Part shown: in pieces, positions 11,389-24,979 of the stretch
How the letters are laid out: every line of letters begins with the position of its first letter
How positions within the stretch are numbered: the first letter of the stretch is position 1
Assembly (NCBI RefSeq): GCF_022581195.2
Contig: NC_061482.1
Coordinates: 5,022,001-5,086,000 of the forward strand
Direction of reading: 5' to 3'
Source of the DNA: Helicoverpa zea
Lineage: Eukaryota > Arthropoda > Insecta > Lepidoptera > Noctuidae
Length of the DNA: 64,000 nt
Notes under the pieces: model-generated
Told to the model about the DNA's origin: nothing
What the model saw: only the letters and a program-made list of their open reading frames with translations
Databases searched by the model: none
Made by a program: the position numbers and the translations under genes

Positions 11389-13954
11389 CATAGATGTTTG
11401 CGTTTATTTAGCTTATGCTGAGCACAGCTAGGACCCACCTAAGTATGCAAGATTCGACCTAGGTAAATCAAGTAGTCAGCCTAGAAAAAAATAGACATAG
11501 GATTTGTCTACAATTCTAATTTATCAACTGAATAATACTGACACTAAAAATACGTGCATATAATACAAGTACCCGTTCTGGCATTAATTAACTTGAAACA
11601 AATGTCATTCAGAAACCAAGATATCAAACAAGTTTCTCTAAAGGAAAATCTACAAAGTGTGTCAAAGACGACTGACAGCAAGTAACATACAGACAGACAA
11701 ACATGGCAACACGCTTTTTAAAATACAGCCAATACAGAGCATAAACAATTTTTTAAGAAAAATTTAACATTTAATTTGTCCTTACTGAGAATTGTTGAGG
11801 CTTTATCAGATCTGATGGAAGAATTCACTACCTACAATGTACGGGGAAACAGTTAAACGCTGCACAGCATACAAATTGTGTGGGTAATGTACTAATAATA
11901 CATAATACACGGTATATGGACGTGTAATGTCGTACGATTGCACACTCACTCTTAAATTGTTGTGTTTACGTTCCCCTGTCGACCTTGCCAATATAGGTGT
12001 AATTTACTTCGTACCTACCTTATGCATTAGGTACTTTACTTTTATAAATGCATAGGAAGTATTATCTTTTGTGGCCACATTCAGGTAAAAAGTCTCTTAG
12101 ATACAAATTCATAGCGTACAAATTCAATTTTTAAAATTACAACACAGTTATATCTTACACCACCAGTCTAATTGATCAACGGCTTTCTAAAAAGAGCTGA
12201 AGATAAGCTTAATTAAAATATACTTAGATAATATTTGGTTTAAGCCCATCAAAGAAATGGATGTAGATACGATTTCTTATCGCTGTGTGATAGTGTTCCT
12301 TCAGTCGGTGTCGATGGCCGCCTCCGCTAACGTATTATCTATCTGTTATAAGTAGATAGAGGCTTAAGTATTATGATCATATTATATTATAAACCTATAG
12401 GCTTAAGGAAAAGTTGGAACTGTAATTGATGAGTTTTGCCGCTGTTGAAAATTTAACTCATCTGAGCTCGCATAGGTAGTTGAGAAATTCTTTTAAACTC
12501 ACACGTATGTGAAGCAAGTAGCTTATAGGTACCTACCTACAGACTTCCTGTTTCCATTTGCCATAATCTTTTTAAACATTGAACCATTTTACTTCGTATT
12601 CCTACATAGGTAACAAATAAACTCTTTGAAAAGAACGGCTTTTACCAAAAAGTGCATATCAAAAGTATGTCGAGGATTTGAAAACGTTTTCAAAGTGTTA
12701 TGATGAAAATGCTCTATTCACCTTTTAGCCGCCTAATACCACACAAAACTCTCTATCCCAAAGCCCCGACTAGTTTTGGCTCCTAGCTCCTACAATTATG
12801 ATGACATCTATCGTGCTACACGAAAGTGATCGACACAGCAGACTTTGTGTTCGTCACGGATTACTAAAAGTTACTGGTATGTATGTATAGTGTTTATTGT
12901 TTGTTTAAATACAGTTTTTAATAGTGACCATCGAATCTTCCACAGCTGCATTCTGTTGGTACGTTTCCCTACTTTTTGCTGCAGCCGGACACGGAATCGA
13001 TATAATACAAATAACAACTTCTGAAACGGAATGATAGAAACTACTTAAATATTTTTTCACAAACTATTGTGTACAAAACGACAATAAGCGTCAAAACGAA
13101 AAATGCTTTTGTAATACCATTAAAAAATACCAATGCAGCCTTCTTGGAAATGCAGTCACTAATTGCAAGCATTGCGTCAGTCGCAGCGTGCACGCATCAA
13201 GAGGTCATGGACCTCTGTCTGAAATTTGCGACATGTTATCACGCCTAAGTTGACTGACATCGCGTGCTTCGATAACTATTTATTGTTCTACGTCATTTTG
13301 ATTTCTGTTTTTTCCCGTTAATATCCCTAACAATACCTAACTCATGTAGTTGCTAACCTACATTTAAAGCAGGATAGTTTCTGCTACGTCATAAGCCATC
13401 ATCAGTCATTTGTTTCTATTATCCTTGCACTAAAACATAGTCACGTATTTTAGCTAAGTATAGCGGCGTTTTCTTAGCAACTATGTACGTCGAGAAATAG
13501 CCTGACGTAATTCATTTGTTTGTCAAAGCGATACTAATATTCAATTATCACCATAAATAAGTGGTTATTACAGGTTTTCTTAGTTTGTAAGACTTCTATT
13601 GTTAATTAGACACTCGCTTAATTACCTTACGTTATTACCTGTAAAGAAATGGAGCTGATGTTCCAAATGGTACCTATAGTTAAACGAGGTCTCAGAACAA
13701 ATTATCGTGTATGCCACTTCGTCAGCTGAATAGCTAATCTGAACTGACTGCCGCTCCCGACTTCGTCTGCGTCAGCAAAAATTTGGAGCTTACATTACTG
13801 TTCTCCTATCCTTTCCTATTATAAAATGCAACCTGTTATGTTATACAGAAAATATGTTATGAAATGTTTATAATAACTGTCTGTGTGTAATACTTAACTG
13901 TAGTTGGGTGCAGCCATATAAATAAATTCTTCCCTGACTAGGTAGTTTCTCTTA
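11389..13954. other. Intergenic DNA, nothing recognised
   Basis: AT-rich and repeat-poor to my reading. It has only short, low-quality open frames (for example 61 codons on minus at 11806-11991). No RNA gene or splice-flanked coding block was found. Confidence 0.35.
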
Positions 13955-14388
13955 CGCGGTGTCCTGCGTGAGCGACGAACGCGACGCGACGCGACGCTGC
14001 GAACGCGACGAACGCGATCAACTCAAAGGAATTCCCTACATGCGGCCTATGTGACAGTCTGCGGCGAGACGCGACGTAACGCGTACTTGTTTTGAGGGCG
14101 ACCAGACGCGACACCGCGAACTATTCAGAAGCGTTGATTGTTGTGGGACAAAAAAAACATAAATATTAAAGAAATCGTTTATTAGTACAAACAAGTTGGA
14201 AGATTGTTGCTGTCTGTACTTTAAATATGAACTTTCAAGCAAAATTGTAACACAACTTCTCCATGATTTGAGAAGTAATGACCAAAATCACGTAGGACAT
14301 CTGTCGCGTATAGCATCGCGTCGCATTACGTCGCGTCGTGTTGCGTCGCGTCGCGTCGCGTTCGTCGCTCACGCAGGACACCGCGTTA
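13952..14388. mobile_element. PIF/Harbinger-like MITE with GCGACG subterminal arrays
   Basis: The element spans 13955-14385 (431 bp). The first 43 bp (beginning CGCGGTGTCCTGCGTGAGCG) are repeated exactly in inverted orientation at the right end. The termini are flanked by TTA on both sides (13952-13954 and 14386-14388), the three-base target duplication usual for PIF/Harbinger elements. Inside each terminus are repeated GCGACGC / GCGTCGC motifs, making very CG-rich arms around an AT-rich core. No transposase frame is present, so it must be mobilised in trans. Confidence 0.85.
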
Positions 14389-15705
14389 AATATCTCCTAT
14401 GTCCTACAGATATACCTGTTACAGATTAATTTGTATGTACTTAGGCATATTGCTTCAAGTATTATTGATGTCCTCAGCACCATGTTTGACATGAACGTTT
14501 TCATTTGAAAACAAATGACAAGAGACACCTCATATTCTGAAAGACATAAGAATAATTTGCAATTTATGTTTGATATTATAAACGCTTCTTTGTAAACACT
14601 ATATACCTTTGTAAGCTTTACCATTATTTACATATAATAGATAACATATTAACAAAACCAGAACCTAAAAGCCTGTAATACTAGGTAAATGTATGTGACT
14701 AACATACTACAATTATGCAAGTAACTGTATTGTGTAATAAAATGTAGGTAAGCCGCATCTTCAAAGGCAAATAAAATAATTTATGTACTTACTTGGTCGC
14801 TTTATAAATACGCACCATGTTTCTGATTTGTTCATCGAATGATAAGTACTTAAGTACTAGAAGCATGAAGAGATCGTTTATATCTTATTGTTTATATCAT
14901 CTCCGCTTATTGCATTAACAATTAGCTACCTACACAGTTAAGAGTACTTTTCATTAAATCGATGCGGCAAAACTGCCGGATTGAAATCTATACTATTGTT
15001 ATAAATCTGAAGAGTCAGTTTAAACGCGCTAATCTCAGGAACCACTTGACCGACTTGAAAAATTATTCCAGTGTTAGATAGCCAATTTATATAAGTATAT
15101 GTTTGTTCATTCGCTTGGACCATGCTTCTCTAATAAAACCTCTGGAACAACCTAGTTTTGATAATTCCTCAAAGAATCATCACCTATAAATTAAAATATA
15201 AAATCTGTGCAAATGGCCGCTTTCTTCCAAATAAATTCTCAATATAAATTGGGAAGTTGGTGTGCTATATTTACTATTGCATACTAAACCCACCCTGTGA
15301 TCTCCCAGTTACGGGCGGAAGTGTTTATCGTTCCCGCTAATTTCCATAGAAATTAACGGATAGAGCAAGCTGGATGTTAATTAAAACTTCGTGAGAGTTA
15401 AAAACAATTGTCTCTTTAACATTGGTTAAAATGGAGATCACTATAAACTTGATATTAAGATGAAAAAGATATCGTAGAGTGTGGTCTAGTAGAGCAATTT
15501 TTAATACTAGGTACCATTAATTCGCCTTTCATTTTATTTATCAAGTTCATGAATGAACTTTGTGCGGTTTTAAAGCAAAGTAAGTAGATTGACTCCTTAC
15601 TCCGAGAAAATTTTACAATGCAACTTGAACTACGAAGTTAAATGAGGAATAAATTATGGGTGTATATTAGTCACTCGACAAAAAATATTTTTCTCAATTA
15701 ATTAC
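14389..15705. other. Intergenic DNA with a decayed RTE fragment
   Basis: No gene is seen. A decayed minus-orientation RTE-like piece lies near 15020-15085 (GCGCTAATCTCAGGAACCAC, then TTCCAGTGTTAGATAG). The rest is unrecognised. Confidence 0.4.
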
Positions 15706-15897
15706 GAGTACAAAAGTCCAGTCCACCAGTCTAACCAAGGGGTATTGGGTTGCCCGGGTAACTGGGTTGAGGGGTCCGGTAGGGCAATCGCTCCTTCTAA
15801 AGCACTGGTACTCAGCTACATCCGGTTAGACTGGTCCTGGAAGTCGACCCCAACATAGTTGGGAAAAAGGCTCGGAGGATGAAAACAGAGTACAAAA
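15706..15897 (+). mobile_element. SINE with perfect 10-bp target duplication
   Basis: GAGTACAAAA is present at 15706-15715 and 15888-15897 around a 172-bp insert. The insert contains 'GCACTGGTACTCAGCTACAT', 'CCGGTTAGACTGG' and 'CCCCAACATAGTTGGGAAAA' and ends GGCTCGGAGGATGAAAACA. That tail is typical of a very common lepidopteran SINE. The second copy in the window (about 51082-51170) is inverted and truncated. Confidence 0.8.
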
Positions 15898-18800
15898 ACT
15901 AGCTACGGTTATTTCCCGGACGGGTAAAGCGTGCATGCACTTTTAGTATTAAGGTACCTAAGTAAAGTAAGATATAAATAAGCGTGAAGCATGAACGGTA
16001 TGCACATACTAATATATATGAGCAAGGCAAGCTAATTGGTCGTAAATCTTATCTTATAGGAGTTTTTGTGGCGGTCATGGGTGTCGAATTCGGATAGATG
16101 ACTTGAAGGACAATGAGGAAATGAGTTGCTATAGGTAGTAATGTTTAGTTTTACTTTTTCAGAAAATTAGGTACCTATTTGAATAATTGAGTAAATCTAT
16201 CTAATAGTAATTTAATCATCATAAAGTTACTTTTTTTATGCCACTTTCAACTTATCTTTATTTAAGCATATTGCGAAAAGTTTTTTCTGTTTTTTTGGAC
16301 AGAACTCACGCTGCCTACGCAGTAATTATCCAGACTTACATTTATTGAAAAAATTACCTACTGTAGTAAAAATGTAACACTTCAGCGAAAAAAAAATAGG
16401 TTTCAAAACAAATCAATTGCATCGTTGAAGGCTAAATCATTCACGAAGTATAATCTCTATTGGATGATAGGTTCCGTTCCGAAGTCGTGTGGCCCGTGAC
16501 TCTGTTACCTTCCGATGGAGTAGGATACTGGCGATCATGAGTCGTAATCGCTCGGGTTTCGAGGCCGCTTGCGTCCCCTCGGATGCCAATCATCCAGTTT
16601 ATGCACTTGCTCCCCGATCCACTTTGTAGCTCACTCGATCCCCATTGACGTCAGCACTTTAGTTAATTAATATAGGTATGCTTATAGTGTGAGTTACCGC
16701 AGCCCTGTATAAGCTTTCAGTTTTTGGTACTAAGTACATCATCATAATAGAGAGATTGTACATACATAGGTAAGTATGTATGCAAAACCTCTGTCTTTTC
16801 ACACAATGATTACAAAAAAAAATAACATTCTGGTAGGATAGATAATGTTGATTCAATTCTAATATTTTAAAAGGATGTCTAACAGTCTTAAAAAAGGTAC
16901 TCAAGGCTTAACATTATAACATTTTTAGAAAACATTGGTATACCGCCTCAAGCCTTCTCAAGACTGTTACCAAGCCAAGGTCTATGCTGATAATGGCATT
17001 AGCGGTGGTGACAAGGATTCAACTTAAGATTGAACCGCCTTCTTATTTTCCTTCTCAGAATTTAAGTCGACAACTATCATTCGAACTGGACCATGGGTGG
17101 ACGCGATTTGGATTTTATGGACGCAAACTGGGTAAAACGCCTAATTCTGAGGTTTACCTATTTAAATAGAAAACGAAAGATATTTCTAATAGGTACAACT
17201 GAAAGTTAATCTTAAAATAGAGTATATAATGAAAACATTACACAAATTTGTCATAGAAATGAGTGCTGGGGCATTTTTATTATCACCGTCAAACTTGCCA
17301 ACTGCACTAAATGGACGCGAACAGGCGAACTGACCCTATTATGCATTGGATATATATTTTTATGGATATGATAGCAGTAAGAATACTTATTAAAAAAGGT
17401 TTTTAATACAATTTGTCAAGCTTCATAGGTAGTTTCTTTCTATAGATCTTTTTCTATAGATATAGACAACGACCCTCGACCACTTCACAAAACCAATTAG
17501 GTACCACAGATGACCAAATAGTTACTAATATTAATAAGTTAGTAATAAGTAGTTCCCTAGGTACCAAATTGCTTCGTAAAAGATATATAGATCCGTATGA
17601 ATATGTTGTTGAAGTGATGTGAGTCAGTCGGGCGATGTTTAAACAGAAATAGCGATAAAAAGCGCTGATATAACAACCATTAGCTTTATTATGTAACATG
17701 TTGTCGCTATGTAGAACTCGTTTGTGGACTCAGGTGTTATACCCAACTATATGTAGGTACCTATCTACATACAAAACAAAAATAAACATGACTTTTATCA
17801 CAATTATCATTTTCGTAAACCGTTCTGTTCATAATCTGGGTTAAAACAATATAGGTGCGTTTGTAACAAGTGTTTTATTGTCGTTGTGATAAAAATAGAA
17901 CCTATTTTATTATCTTTGATGCATTTAACAATAAATAAGTCATTTTGTTATAAGTTTTATAAGTAGGTACTGTAACATGCAGCCCTAATGCCGCTATTCT
18001 TGATATAATTAAGATTTTATTCTCGATAATGAGATACTTACCACTTAAGGCTTAAATCTTGCACTCGAGGTCAGAGATAAGGGCGCCCTTTCTTTGGATA
18101 GTTGCCGAAGTTAATCTAAGTAACTAAGTGATTAGTGACTTTGTATAGTTTAAAATGATACCAGTTATACCCCTTTCACAACTAGAGATAAGACAGGCGG
18201 GGTTTTGTTTGTTGTTCTTGTTCAACTGTTATTGGAAACCGGTTCCACGGCGATATCATTTTTAGGCCACGGTCAATGGAGCGATACGGTAAGAATTGCT
18301 TCTTATTACGTCGTTCAACTAAGTTATCATAGTCTCTTATTTATTTATTTAGATAAGATCTGTTTAAGATACACATCTAATTAGGTGGATTGATTGTTCA
18401 TATGTAGGTAAGAATAGAATAATGGTTCAAATCGGTCGGCTTGGTGATAGTTGCAAATAATTAAAGACACTTCAAATATTCTGGCTGAGCTACCTACTGA
18501 GCAAACTTTTTACTTAGTATTTTTTGATGGTGCGTACCTAAAAGAAATGGACAGGTACACGTCTACCTAGTTCAAAAAACGATTTAAATCACAAGACAGA
18601 TCTGGACTCAAACAAAGACCTACGACTATGTTAATCCCGCTAAAGGCCGTCATACAATAATAATTTGCATTAACTCAGAATGAAATCGCAATTGCAGATA
18701 GCTTATTGTTCTAGACCTGCAACGCCATCTATTGTGATATGTAGTAAATGAAATTAGCGCCATCTAGTTTTATTTTAATTTTTAATGAAGATCAGCGCCA

Positions 18801-21483
18801 TCTAGCTTCGATTAATGTCACTGCCAAATGACATATTAATGCTTTACATTCAGGACAGATGGGACTGTTACCAGTTTGCTATATATGTAATCTGTGACTC
18901 TCAAAAGTACCTAGGCAAAGTTGGAAACTATTGTACTGTAATATATCTATGTGGTAAAATACTTACCTACATAAAACTATCCTCTTGAACCTCACACTTT
19001 CTATTAAAAAAACCGCATCAAAATCTGCAGGTCAAAGGGGAGGTTGGGGAACGACCTACATATAAAAGACGAATGTTTTTTTATTCCTTTATTGATACAA
19101 GATACAAATTGTAAATTCGAAACGTTACACGAAATCAGTTTGTTTTACACCTTGTAGAGCCATTACTTTGGAAAACCCAAAATATAGTTAGATAGACGGA
19201 AAATTTCGTAAAGATTTAGTACCTACTCCTATATCGAAAACCTCGTCTACTTTAAATTTTTATGTAGGTCCATACTTCTTGTCCCTGTAGCTTGGATATA
19301 AAAAGCCTTCATTTTTATTTTTTTCTCAGAACTCCATTCCTTAGGGTGGCTTTAAAAAGGTGATGCTTACCTATATAATTATTTATCATCTACAAAGTTT
19401 TTTAATCTTGTAGAATGTAATGACTTTGACCAAGGAGTGTTTTAGGTCCGAAGCGCAAGTACTAAGAGTTGCAAAGTAGGCTATTATCAAAAGATGGACT
19501 GCAGTTTGATGACGTTAATTGGTGCAGTACAGTGTTAGGCAGGTCTAAGGGTTTGAAACAAATTAAGATTAACTTGTGGTTAGTCAAAAATGTCAAAACA
19601 CCTATAGATTTGATAGTATGACATATGCGTTTGTCTACATGTTTGACATACCGAAACAAAGTAACACGCTGCGGACCTATAAACAACAGTTCAGATAAAT
19701 AGACACCCATGTATTACACCTAATTGAATATAATATCAAATTGATTTTAAATTGATAACTACACATTGTTTACTCACACCGTCCTTCCTCGTGTTATCTG
19801 ATCTGGAGCTTGCCTGGCTAAATTACTTTTAGCGATGTCTTTAATAAGTGGGAAAAGAGAGAACTTCAAGCCCTAGCTTTAAACTATGTGTAGATACCAA
19901 TCTAAGAAAAATCGAATAACACGATTCTTACCTATTATTCAAGGGCCGTAAACGGCAAGGGGATATAATATGCTTAAAAATAATAATAATTCTTAAATTA
20001 ATTTATGAGTACTAGGAATTTTGTCACTTAAATAGGTAGACTTACAGCTAAATTAGTGGGGTAAATTATTATTAGTAGGTATCTTTAGGTACAAATAAAT
20101 ATGAATATAAAATATATAATTCATTCAAATCACAGTTTGGTATAAAAGTAGGAAAATTTTCAAAAAATAATTAATTGATAATTGAAAAATCATAAGTTAC
20201 GTACCTATAACTTACTTGCTAAGACGACTAGATGATATTTCACGACTTGGAGACGACAATATCGTAATAAGAATGTAGATGTTTTTTTAGGTGTTTGTTA
20301 ATTATTTGTGATCGAAATACAGGTAGGTATTAGAGCCAAGGTGTCTAAAATAATGCCCTCTTTTAGCTAGGAAATTTACAGTCGCATTTATTGGTAAAGG
20401 CCTTGACGAGAAAGTTTGTTTGTCCGAAAGTACTAATTTCTTCGCAATAGTCCAAATAGGTATTTTATTCGCATTCGTAGGGCATAGCACGGCTAACTGC
20501 AGAAATATAAATTTAATTGACGCGATCTTTTGATTATACGAATTGAATTTCCTGCGACTAAATTATTCCCTGTATTGTTGTCTCCATGTTGTGTATTACT
20601 TACTTTCCTATTGATTATATCAGTACCTATTATAATAAAAGTGATATTAAAAACTAGCTTAACCGACTTATGTTTCCAATCACATACCAGATGGAACCTA
20701 AAATATCAGACTAAAGTCTTGTTTGGACGCCCGCTTGTAAGTACTTCTAAAATACTTTAGTCTATTAGACTTTGGTCTATTCTGTGTATATATTTTTTTT
20801 ATACACAGAGCAATATTAGAGCCATATTGGCATCTAACAATATCAGTACAAAAGAATCAAGGGATTTCAGTGAAAATCGCAGTCAGACCTCAGTCTTTCA
20901 CACTGAAATCTAAAAAAGTTTATCGTGGCTCCCTACCATACAATTTTAAGCTCGTATTTTTTGTTGCCAATTATAATCATGAGGAAAGGTGCAATCAGAC
21001 TATCATCTCTCTATTTAAAGATAAGTACTTATAGTTATCCTACTATTCGAATACCTTGAAAAGTTTGTTATAAAAGAATCGCAGTGCAGTTTAGTGGTTG
21101 TGGCACAATGAGTGTTCGGAACGTAATCTAGTAGGTACGAATTACGCTTGAGACCATTATCAAATCATTGGTACGTGGTACTCGGCGTACCTGCCTAAAC
21201 CAAATTGAGCATAATATTGAGTTAATTTTATGTCGATGTCTATTTTAAAAGAAATTAATAATCTAAAATAATACTAATATCTTTCAGATATCAAATATCA
21301 CATTATAACTTAGTTATAAATTCCTAAAGTAGGTACTTAAGTCGCTTAAAAAAATGGAGCAGGTTTTGTATTTTATGCCTAAACTAAAACAAGTTTTAGT
21401 GCAATGAATTATTGAAACAAACAGTATTCATAATACGCGACTTAGCATTTGGCACACAAATTATCAAATAAATTTCGCTCAAT
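15898..21483. other. Intergenic DNA downstream of the Pin1-like gene
   Basis: I see no supported gene. Many GTAGGTA-type runs typical of moth intergenic DNA are present. 18718-18813 contains three 'GCGCCATCTA'-type blocks often found in repeat remnants. A TCTGTGTATATA hairpin lies at about 20780-20808. The short open frames overlap each other on both strands and have no protein character. Confidence 0.4.
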
Positions 21484-23448
21484 CTATTCGCGGCGCATGA
21501 TGATATGGAATCCAGAGCTGGACTCCACTATGCCGCTCACTTGCCCAACTTCCAAAGCGAGGGCCGCCTCTTCAAACGATTGCTGCATACGGCCCCTTTG
21601 TAGACTCGGTTGAATGTCGCCTTGGTTACGAGCAGACGCACATTCGGAGAAGCCCACAGCAGCGTCAGCAAAAGTGATGAGATCCCTTGTAATCCGCTCG
21701 TGGATTTCTGAAAGGTAATTGATAATTGGTTATTACAACTCTGGGTAATAATGTGTCGTTTTTATGCAAGTGCCCAATTTGCCTATTGTCCTACAAAGGC
21801 AATTGGATTAAAAGCGGGTTGTCAGCTTCTCCTACTTACTACGAGTGTCATCAAATCTTTGAAAATTAATAAATAACAAAAATGTAATTACCAGCAGCAA
21901 GTAACTTGGCTTCCTCCTTGGTCCGGGTGACCGGCTTGTCGTTGCTATCAATTGGATTGCGACAGTCCTTATGCTTGATAAGGATATGGCTGCAGGCAAG
22001 CCTCTGCTGCGGCGAGCGCGATCGAGACCTCTCTCGCTGAGCCGAGTGAGACGTATGCCCGTTGGCTGTTTAAAAAACAAAACGCCATATTTGGTCGATA
22101 ATCTATTAGTGTTTTGTGTTTTCTCATTGCATACAAGGAGTAACACTTAGGGATATAAATGAATATAGTGTGTTTATAGTGTATTTACTTGGTCTCTCAC
22201 CAGGCCGGTGCCACTGCATGGTCTGCGTGTATCGGTTGAAATAAAAGACCCCACCTAAAGACAAAAACGTGTGAGTGAATGTCGGTATATAACCTACCTA
22301 TAAATTATGATTAATATTTATCAATATAATTAGAAAATGGCATATATTCCTATATCATATAGGTAATGTACCTTTGTTTGCCTTTCAGATGAACAAATGT
22401 AGGTAAATTACATAAAAAAAAAACAATGAAATCACTGAAACGAATTTGTTATCATGATTGTGGAAAAACTGTTTCACCTTGGTCATGTTCTGAATGTATT
22501 TGGTACCTAGGTATATTCACGTGGGCCTTGAACATATTCTGGATACCTTTACTAATAATGGACAGTACCTATTTCGCAAAAATCGAAGATCCTCTATGTG
22601 GACTTAAGTAATCGATATAAACCACGATATGTGCGTTCAAGATGGCGGCACAATATGCGCGTGGGTACACCAACAATCGGAATAACATCAAAAGGCGTAA
22701 ATTCTCAAAATCGATTATAAAATCAACACCGATCATTGAGAGCCCTTAGAGTTAGCATGGATATGCCCACGATATGCCTAATTAAGAACTGTGTGTGCCT
22801 ACATACTAGGTATGCATTGTATGCACGCATCAATTTTGGGCGTTGGCCCATGGCAGCGACGCCGACCCCACCCCTCTCAGTCTTACCCCGAAATATGATT
22901 ACCCAAGATGATTTTAATTAATTTTCTGCCCAAACTTGCGGAATCATTTTATGCGTCAGATAATAAATAATATTTCAGGATGTGTACCTATACACCTAAG
23001 GTTCAGATGCTTTAGAAAATATTTCTGGCAGGAATTGATCCTCGTTCGATTTACCCCTTTGTGTCACTGCGGGGAATTCCGGCCACAATTCGTTTTGTAT
23101 TGCATGACATAAAAATGAATAGAGGTTCAGTCCTCCATCTTAGCTTCATCGGAGGGTAGAGAGACCTTTCTAGAATGCGTCACTATAATACCCGTCTATT
23201 AATTTTAGACTATTTTTTTCGACTGGCATGTTAATCTGAAGTAAATTGATTCTTAGATGAATAAAAAAAAATGTAAAAAAGAAATAAAATTAAATACCTA
23301 CCTTAATTCTTATTGGATATTTTCTGTTATCCTAAGGCAATTTTGAAATAAATGATTTCGTAAGAGAGAACAATTCTTTTATTTACATACCTGTGGTGCG
23401 GCTAATCATGGAGCGCCACCCTCGTGGAAGCCGCCGGCCCGAAGACAT
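21484..23448 (-). CDS. Divergent Pin1/dodo-like peptidyl-prolyl cis-trans isomerase (4 exons)
   Basis: Minus-strand exons in order: 23448-23391, 22254-22201, 22065-21892, 21707-21484. All introns are GT-AG and phase 1. The total is 510 nt, 169 residues plus TAG. Residues 1-37 form a WW domain (LPRGW, FYFNRYT, MQWHRP). A basic linker follows (RERSRSRSPQQ), then a parvulin domain from CSHILIKH to SGFHIIMRRE. Such enzymes isomerise phospho-Ser/Thr-Pro bonds, mostly in the nucleus. The sequence keeps the catalytic-site equivalents of human Pin1 His59, Lys63, Arg68, Cys113 (FSEC), Met130, Ser154 and His157. It has Asn for Arg69, Met for WW Arg14, Phe for Tyr23 and one extra residue in the GDLG-type loop (GDIQPSLQRG). 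Length is close to the family's (about 163). It is probably a diverged paralogue. The WW phosphate grip and phosphate loop look weakened, so substrate choice may differ. Confidence 0.9.
22255..23390. other. Intron 1 of the Pin1-like gene
   Basis: This 1.14-kb intron splits the WW domain after its first half. The minus-strand donor is GTATGT and the acceptor TTTAG. Plus-strand open frames at 22426-22611 and 22736-22921 lie inside it but have no recognisable motif. I treat them as chance. Confidence 0.6.
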
Positions 23449-24979
23449 GACGGACTTGGTGGCGTTGTTAATGTATTTCGAACGATACACTTTGAAAGTT
23501 TTCAATTAAACTATTAAAATTAAGTTATCTGAGTATAACTCGAGACAAAGGATATTATTAATTAGAATTCAGCGCAAATCCGCCCGCGAGCTCGCAGATC
23601 AAAGTGAAACACTCCTACCTGGACAACGCGCGCGAACCAATTGATTTTTCGAGTATAAGGGTCCTTAATTGTAGAAACGCATAGAGTAAAGCATTGTTAT
23701 ATGGGCAGTGCATGTACGTAGGCAAATATTGCTAGTGCATTCGCAACCCCTCAGAGCCGATTAAAGCGGGAAAGGGACAGAGACTAACGAACATGGAAGT
23801 CAACCATTTACTAAGCAACAAGAGTATCAAAATTCAATGCCTGAAGATTGAATTTTATGGAATAGGTATACAACCTATTCAAAGTTCAATTCGACAATGC
23901 ATTCTTTCAATGAGACTTCTAATGAAGGTATCTTAGGAATCGTTAAAAACTCTTCAATGGTCATTTAGCATCGAATCAGGTTTTATAAAATCGACTACGA
24001 GATATGGCAACAATTTATTTGAAAAACAATACCAAGGTAATGTTAATGCGAAGATGCCTTAATTTCCCTTTATTTTTTATACTCTCGAAAAGGCCGAAAA
24101 CTAAGAGAAACTTTGAAAAACTTTCGAATCGAAAATTAATTTATTGTATAATGATCGGCCATGTCTAGGGCTGTTACAAACGATTGCCATAATCGACTAA
24201 TCGGTGCGATTGACTGTAACCATTATTAACATTATTAATCATTTTTAATCTGGTCTAAATAATTTTCAAATGCTCCGACAAACAATTATTTATTTCTTAT
24301 TTTTGTTCTTTATCTTAGTTAGATGAAACATAAAACTTGGTATAATTAGTTTTGCGCAGGTCAAAAGTATTGATTTGCGCAAGTATTGATTACTTACAGC
24401 ATTTTTTTTTACTTGAAGGAAGTTTCTTTTTGTACAGGTTTTTTCAATTTAATAAGATGAAATATAATTTTGTTTCACAAGGTAAATCTTTCTATATATT
24501 CTAATTTTAGTTTTACTTACTTAAAGATAGTAACAATAACACCCAGCACATTTTGATCTTTGCAATGGCGCTAGTAGAGCAATTTAATGTCAGCTAGTTT
24601 GACATTTACGGTACATTTTCGTGAGAGTCAAGTTGGATCCCTATTCGGCAATGGGTCAAGCTAAAATGGACAGTAGCAGTTTAGAGATATGGTAGCACCT
24701 TTCTACATCGGCTCGGTAAACTAGCAACACAGTCTTTTGATTGCTGTCACCATCAGGCATCAAATGCTTAGACTCCGATCTGATTAAAAATTATTTTATA
24801 TCGTCAGGAATATAAGCAAAAAATTCATTGTGATAGGCGTGAGTAATCGATATTGTTACAGTGCAACATCTTCAGTGTGAAAGTGAGCTCTCGGAAAGGA
24901 TTTCAAACGTGATTTTTGTTGTTTTCAGGCACGCGTCAAATTATCTGCCTTCGTAGGGCGTTCATGTTTCGTGTAAAAA
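23449..24979. promoter_or_regulatory. Shared head-to-head intergenic region (Pin1-like / BAG6)
   Basis: About 1.5 kb separates the two start codons, which point away from each other. The interval must contain both promoters and 5' UTRs. It shows a moderately GC-rich patch next to the Pin1-like start (23575-23640, with CCGCCCGCGAGCTCGC and GGACAACGCGCGCG) and no TATA box I would trust. Possible short remnants of repeats lie at 24170-24240. Exact transcription starts cannot be placed. Confidence 0.5.

Noticed and set aside
14036..14429. Arg/Ser-rich frames (for example repeated SRRVASRR)
   Set aside because: These are translations of the GCGTCGC arrays in the Harbinger-like MITE arms, not a protein gene.
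22426..22921. Two 61-codon plus frames inside intron 1 of the Pin1-like gene
   Set aside because: No motifs, no splice support, and composition no different from intergenic DNA.
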